Shown here: piece after piece, positions 30,444 through 38,502 of the stretch | How the letters are laid out: each line of letters starts with the position of its first letter | Position numbering within the stretch: the first letter of the stretch is position 1 | Origin: Paractinoplanes deccanensis | GTDB lineage: Bacteria; Actinomycetota; Actinomycetes; Mycobacteriales; Micromonosporaceae | Assembly (NCBI RefSeq): GCF_016862115.1 | Contig: NZ_BOMI01000061.1 | Location: 1 to 44,024, forward strand | Direction of reading: 5' to 3' | Length of the DNA: 44,024 bases | Notes under the pieces: generated by a model | What the model saw: only the letters and a program-made list of their open reading frames with translations | Told to the model about the DNA's origin: nothing | The model's database searches: none | Made by a program: the position numbers and the translations under genes

Positions 30444-31085
30444 TCAGGTGCGGCGCAGGACGGACACGACCTTGCCGAGGATGACGGCGCGGTCGCCGTC
30501 GATGGTGTCGTAGGCCGGGTTGCGGGGCTCGAGGATCACATGGCCGGCGCGGCGGCGGTAGACCTTGACGGTGGCCTCGTCGTCGATCATGGCGGCCACG
30601 ATGTCGCCGTTGTAGGCCTCCTGCTGGTGTTTGACGATGACCAGGTCGCCGTCGCAGATGGCGGCGTCGATCATGGAGTCGCCGCGGACGCGGAGGCCGA
30701 AGAGGGTGCCGCGGCCGACCAGGTCGCGGGGGAGCGGGATCACCTCGTCGGAGTTCTGCTCGGCGAGGATCGGGGTGCCGGCGGCGATGTCGCCGAGGAC
30801 CGGCACGCCCACCGTCGTCGTCTCGGTGCGCTGGTGCGGGGCGGGCCGCAGGAACATGCGGACGTCGACCGGGCGGGTGGCTCGGCCGCGGCGCAGGAAG
30901 CCGTACTCCTCCAGGACGCGCAGGTGGCGGCTGACCGTCGAGGTGGAGGCCAGGCCGATCGCGTCGGCGATCTCGCGGGTCGACGGGGAGTAGCCGTGCC
31001 GCAGCGCCCACTTCTGGATCACGGAGAGGATCTGGCGTTGCCGCTCGTTCAATGTCGACGTGTCGAGGCCCTCATCCGCTAGCAC
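30444..31085 (-). CDS. lexA: LexA-family SOS repressor (S24 autoprotease)
   Basis: A 213-residue protein with an N-terminal winged helix (STREIADAIGLASTSTVSRHLRVLEEYGFL) and a C-terminal S24 peptidase. The self-cleavage site is A102-G103 in DIAAGTPILAEQ, the catalytic Ser137 is in RGDSMID, and Lys174 is in ATVKVYRR, so it should cleave itself when RecA is activated. The DNA-binding helix (TVSRHLRVLEEYG) departs from the SSVAHQLK form I recall for actinobacterial LexA, so it may be a paralogue with another operator. GTG start at 31085. No GAAC-N4-GTTC SOS box is visible in the 206-bp region upstream. Its position directly before rdrA suggests that it controls defence. Confidence 0.88.
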   Translation of the reverse strand: MLADEGLDTSTLNERQRQILSVIQKWALRHGYSPSTREIADAIGLASTSTVSRHLRVLEEYGFLRRGRATRPVDVRMFLRPAPHQRTETTTVGVPVLGDIAAGTPILAEQNSDEVIPLPRDLVGRGTLFGLRVRGDSMIDAAICDGDLVIVKHQQEAYNGDIVAAMIDDEATVKVYRRRAGHVILEPRNPAYDTIDGDRAVILGKVVSVLRRT

Positions 31086-31215
31086 CCCGTGATCTTGCCT
31101 TATCGCCGTCGCCGCCGCGAGGCGGCTCGCCGGGACGGTGCGGGTAGCGGCGCAGCAGCCACGCCTGCCGGGCGAGCGTGCCGGAACAAGAGCACGGTAG
31201 CGCCGCCGGGCAACC

Positions 31216-31235
31216 GCTACCGGTTAGCCGGTAGC
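31216..31235. promoter_or_regulatory. Inverted repeat GCTACCGG-TTAG-CCGGTAGC
   Basis: A perfect 8-bp dyad with a 4-bp spacer lies between the divergent lexA-like and LuxR genes. The half-element GGTAGCG is repeated at about 31143 and 31196. It is a candidate operator for either gene, and no known box was recognised. Confidence 0.55.
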
Positions 31236-31291
31236 GCGGGAGTCGGGCTGGCCTCGATGCGCGGATCCGCCGGTTTGCCGAGGATGTTGAC

Positions 31292-34024
31292 ATGATGCTG
31301 GTCAAAACGGGCGGGCCCGAGCTGCGGGGCCGTCAGCGGGAGCAGCGCGAGCTCGATCGTCTGCTGCGGGAGGTGCGCGACGGGCACAGCCGGGCGCTGG
31401 TGCTGCGCGGCGAGGCCGGCGCGGGCAAGACGGCGCTGCTGCACCACCTGGCCGGGTCGGCCGACGGCGTGCGGGTGCTGCGCGCGTCCGGCGTGGAATG
31501 CGAGTCGGAGATCGCCTGCTCGGCCCTCCAGCAGCTGTGCGCGCCGCTGCTCGGCGACCTCGACCGGCTGCCGGAGCCGCAGCGGGCGGCGCTGAGCGTG
31601 GCCTTCGGGCAGCGCGCGGGGGAGACGCCCGAGCTGCTCGTGCTCGGCATGGCGACGCTCGGGCTGCTGGCCGGGGCCGCCCGCCGGCAGCCCGTGGTGT
31701 GCCTGGTCGACGATGTGCAGTGGCTCGACCGGCTGTCGGGCCTGATCCTGGCGTTCGTCGCGCGCCGGCTGGAGAGCGAGGCGCTCGGTCTGGTCTTCGC
31801 CGCCCGCGACCCGTCCGGCGAGCCGATCCTTACCGACCTGCCCGAGCTGCGCGTCGAGGGGCTGCCGGAGCCGGACGCCCGGGCGCTGCTCGACTCGGTG
31901 CTGACCGGGCCGGTCGACTCCCGCGTACGGGACCGGATCCTCGCCGAGACGCGGGGCAACCCGCTCGCTCTGCTGGAGCTGACGCGCGGTCTGTCCCCGG
32001 CCGAGCTGGCGTTCGGCTTCGGCGGATGCGGCACGGCGCCGCTGGAGAGCCGCGTCGAGCAGGGCTTCCGGCGGCGCATCGCCGCGCTGCCCGCCGAGAC
32101 GCGGAAAGTGCTGATCACCGCGGCCGTGGAGCCGGTCGGCGACGTGCTGCTGCTGCGGCGCGCGCTGGAGCGGATGGGCGCCGGGCCGGATGCGGCCGCG
32201 CCCGCCGAGATCGACGGTCTGATCGAGATCGGTACGGCGGTACGGTTCGCGCATCCGCTCGTGCGCTCGGCCGCCTGGCGCTCCGCCGACCTGTCCGAGC
32301 TGCGCGAGGCGCACCGGGTGCTCGCCGAGGTCACCGACGCGGAGCGCGACCCGGACCGCCGGGCCTGGCACCGCGCGCACGCCACCGCCGGGCCCGACCA
32401 GGAGGTGGCCGCCGAGCTGGAACGGTCCGCCGGGCGGGCCCTCGCGCGCGGCGGCCGCTCGGCCGCCGCGGCCTTCCTGGAGCGCGCCGCCGAGCTGACC
32501 AGCGACCAGCGGCGCCGGGGCGCGCTGCTCGTGGCCGCCGCCGGCACCCGCGCGCACGCGGGGTCGTACGCCCTCGTCCCCGACCTGCTGGCCGCCGCGG
32601 AGATCGGCCCGCTGAGCGACCTCGAACGGGCCCAGGCCGAACGCCTGCGCGCCCAGGTCTCCTTCGCCGTCACGCACGGCCGCGAGGCGGGACCGGCGCT
32701 GCTCGCCGCGGCCGGCCGGCTGCGGAGCCTCGACCCCGTGGCGGCGCGCGACACCTACCTGTCGGCGGTCGGCGCCGCCCTCTACGCCGGCCGCCTCGGC
32801 GGCGACGACCTGCGCCGCACGGCCGAGCAGGCGAGAGACGCGGTCATCGGGGAGTCGTTTCGCGACCTGCTGCTCGCCGGCCTGGTCGGCTGGGCCCTCG
32901 ACGGGCGGGACGCGGCCCTGCCGCTGCTCGGCCGGGCGCTCGACGCGATGACCGAGCCGGAGGACATCGCCCTGGTCTGGCTGGCCTCCCCGGTCGCGCA
33001 CGAGCTGCACCGCATGGCCGACGCCGACCGGATGAGCGAGCGGGCGGTCGCGTTCGCCCGCGACACCGGCTCGCTCTCGCTGCTGCCGACGGCCCTCGCG
33101 CTGAGATCCAGGAGCCTGCTGTACGCGGGGCGCCTCGCCGACGCCGCCCGGCTGCTCGACGAGGCCGACGCGGTCGTCCGGCTCACCGGCGGATCGGTGA
33201 TGCAGCCGACCGGCCTGGTGCTCGCCGCCTACCGGGGCCGCGAGCAGGAAGCCCTCGACCTCATCGAGGCGAGCCTGCGCGACGCCGCCGCGTGGGACGA
33301 CGGCCGCCGGCACACGATCGCCGCACACGCCAAGGCGGTGCTCCACAACGGACTCGGCAACCACCGGGCCGCGCTGGAGGCCGCCCGCGACAGCGCCGCG
33401 CACCCCGACCTCGGGCTGCGCCAGTGGGGCCTGCTCGAGCTGGTCGAGGCGGCCACGTACGCGGGTGAGCCCGCGACGGCGGCCGGCGCCCGCGAATCGC
33501 TGACCCGCTGGACGCACGGCCTCGGCACACCGTGGGCGCGGGGCCTGCGCGCGCTCGCCGACGCGCTGGCCGGGCCGCGCGAGCGGGCGGAGGAACGCTT
33601 CCGGGACGCGGTCGAGGACCTGTCGGCGTCCTCGACGGCGCTGGAGGGCCACCGGGCCCACCTGCTCTTCGGCGAGTGGCTGCGCCGGGCCGGGCGCCGC
33701 TCCGAGGCCCGGGTGCACCTGCGGACGGCGTACGAGGCGTTCCGGGCGATGGGCGCCGAGGGCTTCGCCGAGCGGGCCTGCCGGGAGCTCGCGGCGACGG
33801 GCGGCGGGGCGACAATCTCGCGGCGGGTGGCCGATCCGCGTACCGGCGAAAGCCTGACCCCGCAGGAGGGCACGATCGCCGGACTGGCCGTGCAGGGCCG
33901 CACCAACGTCGAGATCGCCGGGTCGCTGTTCCTCAGCCCGCGCACTGTCGAATGGCACCTGCGCAAGATCTACACCAAGCTCGGCATCGCGTCGCGCAGG
34001 GAGCTGACCGCGGCGCTCGGCTGA
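31292..34024 (+). CDS. LAL-type LuxR-family transcriptional regulator
   Basis: A 910-residue regulator with an N-terminal AAA-type ATPase, Walker A GEAGAGKT (40-47) and Walker B VVCLVDDVQWLD. A long helical, TPR-like middle follows. At the C-terminus is a LuxR helix-turn-helix (LTPQEGTIAGLAVQGRTNVE, then SLFLSPRTVEWHLRKIYTKLGI). Size and order match MalT/LAL regulators, which often activate secondary metabolism or sugar use. It is divergent from the LexA-family gene across 206 bp and lies 78 bp before the MetE-like gene. The ATG at 31292 is followed by a second in-frame ATG. Confidence 0.93.
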   Translation: MMLVKTGGPELRGRQREQRELDRLLREVRDGHSRALVLRGEAGAGKTALLHHLAGSADGVRVLRASGVECESEIACSALQQLCAPLLGDLDRLPEPQRAALSVAFGQRAGETPELLVLGMATLGLLAGAARRQPVVCLVDDVQWLDRLSGLILAFVARRLESEALGLVFAARDPSGEPILTDLPELRVEGLPEPDARALLDSVLTGPVDSRVRDRILAETRGNPLALLELTRGLSPAELAFGFGGCGTAPLESRVEQGFRRRIAALPAETRKVLITAAVEPVGDVLLLRRALERMGAGPDAAAPAEIDGLIEIGTAVRFAHPLVRSAAWRSADLSELREAHRVLAEVTDAERDPDRRAWHRAHATAGPDQEVAAELERSAGRALARGGRSAAAAFLERAAELTSDQRRRGALLVAAAGTRAHAGSYALVPDLLAAAEIGPLSDLERAQAERLRAQVSFAVTHGREAGPALLAAAGRLRSLDPVAARDTYLSAVGAALYAGRLGGDDLRRTAEQARDAVIGESFRDLLLAGLVGWALDGRDAALPLLGRALDAMTEPEDIALVWLASPVAHELHRMADADRMSERAVAFARDTGSLSLLPTALALRSRSLLYAGRLADAARLLDEADAVVRLTGGSVMQPTGLVLAAYRGREQEALDLIEASLRDAAAWDDGRRHTIAAHAKAVLHNGLGNHRAALEAARDSAAHPDLGLRQWGLLELVEAATYAGEPATAAGARESLTRWTHGLGTPWARGLRALADALAGPRERAEERFRDAVEDLSASSTALEGHRAHLLFGEWLRRAGRRSEARVHLRTAYEAFRAMGAEGFAERACRELAATGGGATISRRVADPRTGESLTPQEGTIAGLAVQGRTNVEIAGSLFLSPRTVEWHLRKIYTKLGIASRRELTAALG

Positions 34025-34102
34025 GGGCATCGCCAGATGTCGATCGAGGCGTTACGTTGGCAGCATCCGGGAGCCGGGAGCGGACCGAAGGAGGACCAGG
34101 CG

Positions 34103-35224
34103 ATGACACTGCGCGACACGCCGCCGTTCCGAGCCGATCATGTCGGGAGTCTTCTGCGGCCGCCGAAGCTGCTCGAGGCCAGGGAACGGCGGGCCGTCGG
34201 GGAGCTGGGGGCCGAGGAGTTGCGGGCCGTCGAGGACGAGGCGATCCGGGACGTCGTCCGGATGCAGCGGGATGTCGGCCTGCGGTCGGCCACCGACGGG
34301 GAGTTCCGGCGTACGTCGTGGCACATGGACTTCATCTATCGGCTGGGCGGGGTGCGGCCCACCGACGAGAAGATCCAGGTGCATTTCCGCAACGCCGAGG
34401 GTGAGCTCGACTTCGAGTCGGCCGCGCTCGCCATCGACGCGCCCGTGCGGCTGAACGAGACGATCTTCGGAGACGACTTCACGTTCCTGCGCGACACGGT
34501 CGGCGAGGGCGTCACGGCCAAGCTGACGATCCCCTCGCCGAGCATGGTGCACTACCGGGGCGGGCGGGCGGCGATCGATCCGGCCGTCTATCCCGACGAG
34601 GAGCGGTTCTGGGCCGACCTGTCCGCCGCGTACAAGGAGCAGGTGAAGCGGGTCGCCGAGCTGGGGTGCCGCTACCTGCAGCTCGACGACACGAGCTTCG
34701 CCTATCTGAACGATCCGGCGCAGCGCCGGCTGCTCACCGAGCGCGGGGACGACGCCGAGCACCAGCATCTGCGCTACATCCGGCAGATCAACGCGGCGCT
34801 CGCGGGGCGGCCGGACGGGCTGGCCGTCACCACCCACATGTGCCGGGGCAACTTCCGGTCGTCGTGGGCGGCCGAGGGCGGGTACGACTTCGTCGCCGAG
34901 GCGCTGTTCAGCGAGCTCGCCGTCGACGGGTTCTTCCTGGAGTACGACGACGAGCGCTCGGGCACCTTCGCGCCGCTGCGGTTCGTACCGCCGGGCAAGA
35001 TGGTGGTGCTGGGGCTGGTCACCACCAAGCGGGGCGCGCTCGAGTCGAAGGACACGCTCAAGCGCCGCATCGACGAGGCCGCTCGCTACGTACCGCTGGA
35101 GCAGTTGTGCCTGTCGCCGCAGTGCGGGTTCTCCTCGACCGTCGAGGGCAACGCTCTGACGTACGAGGAAGAGGTCGCCAAGCTCCGGCTCATCGTCGAG
35201 ACCGCTGACGAGGTCTGGGGCTGA
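34103..35224 (+). CDS. MetE C-terminal-like methyltransferase (YxjG/YxjH type)
   Basis: A 373-residue TIM-barrel protein resembling the catalytic half of cobalamin-independent methionine synthase. The start motif RADHVGSLLRP, DGEFRR, LQLDDTSFAYL, the zinc-site HMCRGNF and CLSPQCGFSS are typical. It lacks the N-terminal half of MetE, as in YxjG-type proteins, which may use other methyl donors. The ATG at 34103 is set by a strong GAAGGAGGAC site at about 34087-34096; an earlier ATG at 34037 lacks one. It is on the same strand as the LuxR gene and could be its target. Confidence 0.9.
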   Translation: MTLRDTPPFRADHVGSLLRPPKLLEARERRAVGELGAEELRAVEDEAIRDVVRMQRDVGLRSATDGEFRRTSWHMDFIYRLGGVRPTDEKIQVHFRNAEGELDFESAALAIDAPVRLNETIFGDDFTFLRDTVGEGVTAKLTIPSPSMVHYRGGRAAIDPAVYPDEERFWADLSAAYKEQVKRVAELGCRYLQLDDTSFAYLNDPAQRRLLTERGDDAEHQHLRYIRQINAALAGRPDGLAVTTHMCRGNFRSSWAAEGGYDFVAEALFSELAVDGFFLEYDDERSGTFAPLRFVPPGKMVVLGLVTTKRGALESKDTLKRRIDEAARYVPLEQLCLSPQCGFSSTVEGNALTYEEEVAKLRLIVETADEVWG

Positions 35225-35226
35225 CG

Positions 35227-35270
35227 GTCAGCGCCGTGTCAGCGCCGTGTGGGCGTCGTGTCAGCGCCGG
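35227..35270. repeat. Four 11-bp tandem repeats before the DrrAB-like exporter
   Basis: GTCAGCGCCGT occurs twice, then GTGGGCGTCGT, then GTCAGCGCCGG, with no gaps, so the units are spaced one helical turn apart. The array lies 3-46 bp after the MetE-like stop and ends 17 bp before the ATPase start. It could be a set of aligned operator half-sites, or a simple duplication. Confidence 0.85.
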
Positions 35271-35287
35271 GCGCGACGCTCGGGGGC

Positions 35288-36268
35288 ATGAGCGATTTCG
35301 TTGTGCGTGCGGAGGGACTCCGCAAGCGATTCGGTAAGACACAGGCGCTCGACGGGGTGGACCTCGCGATGCGCCGCGGCACGGTGCTCGGCGTGCTGGG
35401 GCCCAACGGCGCCGGCAAGACGACCGCCGTGCGGGTGCTGGCCACCCTGCTGCGCCCGGACTCCGGCCATGCGGAGGTGGCCGGCATCGACGTGCTGCGC
35501 GAGCCGCAGCGGGTCCGCCGGCGTATCGGCCTGACCGGGCAGTACGCGAGCGTGGACGAGGACCTGACCGGCACCCAGAACCTGGTGCTGATCGGGCAGC
35601 TGCTGGACCTGCCCGGCAAGGAGGCGAAGCGCCGCGCGGCCGAGCTGCTCGAATGGTTCGACCTCGCCGAGGCCGCCGGCCGGATGGCCAAGACCTATTC
35701 CGGTGGCATGCGGCGCCGCCTCGACCTGGCGGCGAGCCTGGTCGGCCACCCCGAGGTGATCTTCCTGGACGAGCCGACCACCGGCCTCGACCCGGCCAAG
35801 CGCGAGGACATGTGGGGCGTCGTGCGCAACCAGGTCACCCAGGGCGCCAGCGTGCTGCTGACCACGCAGTACCTGGAGGAGGCGGATGCGCTCGCCGACG
35901 AGATCGTGGTGATCAACAAGGGGCGGGTGATCGCGCACGACACCCCGGACGGGCTCAAGCGGCTCGTCGGCGGCCTGACCCTGCGCGTGCGCCCGGCCGA
36001 CCCGCAGCGGGTGCCGGACGCGCTGCGCGTGCTCGACAAGGTCGCCGCGCCGGGCACGTCCGCCGCGCCGGACTCCTCCGCGGGCGCCCGCCCCGGTGCG
36101 GTGTCCGTGCCGGTCACCGACGACACGGCTCTGGACGAGGCGGTGCCCGCCCTGCGCCACGAAGGCATCGAGGTCGTGGACCTGGGCCTGCACCTACCCA
36201 GCCTCGACGAGGTGTTCCACGCCCTGACCACCCAGAACGAAGAAGCGCAGAAGGAAGAACTGGTATGA
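35288..36268 (+). CDS. Drug-efflux ABC ATPase (DrrA-like)
   Basis: A 326-residue ATPase of the daunorubicin-resistance type. Walker A GPNGAGKTT, a Q-loop in TGQYASVDEDLTG, signature YSGGMRRRLDLA, Walker B VIFLDEPTTGLDP and H-loop TTQYLEEAD are all as in DrrA. After the ATPase core, a C-terminal domain (from about 235) contains the LHLPSLDEVFHALT segment common to the family. The ATG at 35288 begins just before the family's first strand; a start at 35249 would fall inside the tandem repeat. The next gene overlaps as ATGA. It probably exports lipophilic compounds or antibiotics. Confidence 0.93.
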   Translation: MSDFVVRAEGLRKRFGKTQALDGVDLAMRRGTVLGVLGPNGAGKTTAVRVLATLLRPDSGHAEVAGIDVLREPQRVRRRIGLTGQYASVDEDLTGTQNLVLIGQLLDLPGKEAKRRAAELLEWFDLAEAAGRMAKTYSGGMRRRLDLAASLVGHPEVIFLDEPTTGLDPAKREDMWGVVRNQVTQGASVLLTTQYLEEADALADEIVVINKGRVIAHDTPDGLKRLVGGLTLRVRPADPQRVPDALRVLDKVAAPGTSAAPDSSAGARPGAVSVPVTDDTALDEAVPALRHEGIEVVDLGLHLPSLDEVFHALTTQNEEAQKEELV

Positions 36269-37080
36269 CCACGCTCACCGCTCCCGCCCCCGTCCTCGAC
36301 AAGCCCCGCGGCGGTTCGATCGCCGCCCTCGCCCGGCACAGCGTCGCGCTCGCGCGCCGAAGTTTGATCAAGACGATGCGGACGCCGGAGGCGCTGCTCG
36401 ACGTCACGCTCCAGCCGGTGATCTTCCTGCTGCTGTTCACCTACCTGTTCGGCGGCGCCATCTCCGGCGGCAACCGCGGCGAGTACCTGCAGTTCCTGCT
36501 GCCCGGCATGCTGGCGCAGTCGCTGGCGATGGGCGGCATCGCGCTCGGCCAGAACCTCAACGCCGACATCGAGAAGGGCGTCTTCGACCGGTTCCGCTCG
36601 CTGCCGGTGGCCCGCTCGGCGCCGCTGGTCGGTGCGGTCGCCGCCGACGTCGTCCGCTACCTGACCGTCTGCGTGGTCATGCTCGCCTTCGGCATGCTGA
36701 TGGGCTTCCGGGTCGAGACGGGCTTTGTGCCGGCGGTTGCCGCGGTCGCGCTCAGCATCGCGTTCGGGCTGTGCTTCTGCTGGATCTCGGTCTGGGTCGG
36801 CATGCTGGTCCGCACGCCGGGCGCCGTGCAGGGCCTGATGTTCCTGCTGGTCTTCCCGCTGTCGTTCGGCAGCAACGTGTTCGTCGCGACGGACACGCTG
36901 CCCGGCTGGCTCCAGGCCTTCGTGCACGTCAACCCGATCACCCCGCTGGTCTCCACCATCCGCGGCCTGCTCCTCGGCGGCCCGGTCGCGAGCCACCTGC
37001 TGGTCACGCTGGCCTGGATGGCCGGGCTGCTGGTGGTCTTCGTCCCGCTGGCGCTGCGCGGCTACGCCCGCCGCGCCTGA
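36265..37080 (+). CDS. ABC-2-type permease (DrrB-like)
   Basis: A 271-residue integral membrane partner of the preceding ATPase, with about six hydrophobic helices. The segment FDRFRSLPVARSAPLVG is the typical ABC-2 cytoplasmic loop. Translational coupling is expected because its ATG overlaps the ATPase stop by four bases. Its 3' end overlaps the convergent hydrolase gene by 19 bp. The pair probably forms a complete exporter, with two copies of each subunit. Confidence 0.92.
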   Translation: MTTLTAPAPVLDKPRGGSIAALARHSVALARRSLIKTMRTPEALLDVTLQPVIFLLLFTYLFGGAISGGNRGEYLQFLLPGMLAQSLAMGGIALGQNLNADIEKGVFDRFRSLPVARSAPLVGAVAADVVRYLTVCVVMLAFGMLMGFRVETGFVPAVAAVALSIAFGLCFCWISVWVGMLVRTPGAVQGLMFLLVFPLSFGSNVFVATDTLPGWLQAFVHVNPITPLVSTIRGLLLGGPVASHLLVTLAWMAGLLVVFVPLALRGYARRA

Positions 37081-38456
37081 GGCACTGGTTGTGAGCGGGG
37101 CCCGGGGAGAGCCCCGCTCACCCGCGCCGCCACCCGGCCGCCGTAGAGGTATCGGCCGTCGTCGAGGAAGGTCAGGGTGGAATGCGAGCCGTCGACGGGT
37201 TCCGCGGTGATGTAGGTGGAACCGCTCAGATGGACGTAGGCGTCCGTCGCCGGGTTCTCGTCGAGCGCCGCGGCGATGCCCCGCGCCTGCGAGGTCACGT
37301 CGAAGCCGCTGTCCGTGGCGACGACGTCGTAGACCGCGAGCGGGAACTCGTACCGGCCCGCGTACCGCTGCGGGCCGGGCCGCGGCGGCGTGACCGGCGG
37401 GGTCGGCCGGGCCGGCACGGTGCGGCCGGTGACCTCCGCGACGATCGCGTCGAGCAGGTCGTCGAAGAGGCCGGTGGAGGACGCGCTGTTGGCGCCGACG
37501 GCGATGACGAGATCGTGCCCCGGAACGACGCGCCACAGCGTCGCCTGGCCGATCGTGTCGCCGTCGTGACCGTAGGCGGGCGTGCCGTCCCAGTCGAACA
37601 GGACCGGGCCGAGCCCGCGCTGCCGGGCGCCGCGCTCGGCCACCCCCGGCAGGGTGAGCTGCGGCGACGTCATGGCGGTCACGGCGTCCGCCGACAGCAG
37701 CCGGGTCCCGTCCGATGCGGTCCCGCCGGCGAGGAACATCCGGCCGAGGCGGACCAGGTCACGCGGCGCCACGGCCGGGGCGCCACCGGCCGGCCCGATC
37801 GAGCGGGGAAACTGCCACCGCGGGACGACCTCGCCCCGTACGTGCCCGGCCGCGGCCCGGAAGAGGATCGCCTCCTCGGCGAACAGCGCGGTGTGCCGCA
37901 TGCCCAGCGGCTCGACCAGCCGCTCACGCGTCACCGTTTCCCAGGTCGCGCCGCGCAGCCGCGCGACCAGCGCGCCGAGGACGCTGTATCCCGAGTTGCA
38001 GTAGGAGAAGTGAGTGCCCGGCGGGAAGACCTGGCCCGCCTTGTCGTGCAGGATCGCCAGGTACCGGTCGAGCGCGTCGTCGCCGCGCCCGGTGTCCTCG
38101 AAGACGTCCCCGTCGAAGCCGCCGGTGTGCAGCAGCAACTGCCGCACCGTCACGGTCTCGGCCGCCCGCGCGGAAGCGACCGCGAAATCCGGCAGGTAGC
38201 GGCGCACCGGCTGGTCCAGCTCGATCAGCCCGTCGTCGGCCAGCTGCATCACCAGCGCCGCCGTCCAGACCTTGCCGGCCGACCCGATCTGGAAGAGGCT
38301 CGCCGGGGTGGTCTCCACGCCGGTGTCGCGGTTGAGCACGCCGGTGGCCGCCTCGGCGAGGTCGTCGCCGACGCCGACCGCCACGGCCGCGCCGGGGACC
38401 TCGTGCTTGGCGGCCGCTTCCGTCAGCCAGGCGGACAGATCGGGCAACAACGGCAC
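37062..38456 (-). CDS. Serine hydrolase of the beta-lactamase class C/D-Ala carboxypeptidase fold
   Basis: A 464-residue protein without a clear signal peptide. The SxxK motif is S59-A-G-K62 in FQIGSAGKVWT, YxN is Y152-C-N154 in FSYCNSGY, and the third motif is a GHDGDTIG segment near residue 300. All three active-site elements are present. Such proteins can act as esterases, D-amino-acid peptidases or lactamases. A C-terminal domain of about 110 residues follows a Pro-rich linker (TPPVTPPRP), like the lipocalin-like domain of some esterases. The GTG at 38456 has GGGAGG upstream. Resistance to beta-lactams is possible but cannot be claimed. Confidence 0.9.
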   Translation of the reverse strand: MPLLPDLSAWLTEAAAKHEVPGAAVAVGVGDDLAEAATGVLNRDTGVETTPASLFQIGSAGKVWTAALVMQLADDGLIELDQPVRRYLPDFAVASARAAETVTVRQLLLHTGGFDGDVFEDTGRGDDALDRYLAILHDKAGQVFPPGTHFSYCNSGYSVLGALVARLRGATWETVTRERLVEPLGMRHTALFAEEAILFRAAAGHVRGEVVPRWQFPRSIGPAGGAPAVAPRDLVRLGRMFLAGGTASDGTRLLSADAVTAMTSPQLTLPGVAERGARQRGLGPVLFDWDGTPAYGHDGDTIGQATLWRVVPGHDLVIAVGANSASSTGLFDDLLDAIVAEVTGRTVPARPTPPVTPPRPGPQRYAGRYEFPLAVYDVVATDSGFDVTSQARGIAAALDENPATDAYVHLSGSTYITAEPVDGSHSTLTFLDDGRYLYGGRVAARVSGALPGPRSQPVPQARRA

Positions 38457-38502
38457 AACGCCTCCCGGGGAAGATCGATGTCCGTACCCTATCGGCGGCC
38501 CG

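Noticed and set aside
31086..31291. Classical actinobacterial SOS box upstream of the LexA-family gene
   Set aside because: Only one GAAC and no matching GTTC at the right distance was seen.
37062..38456. Calling the hydrolase an antibiotic-resistance beta-lactamase
   Set aside because: The motifs are shared by esterases and peptidases, and no signal peptide is seen; the fold alone does not show resistance.
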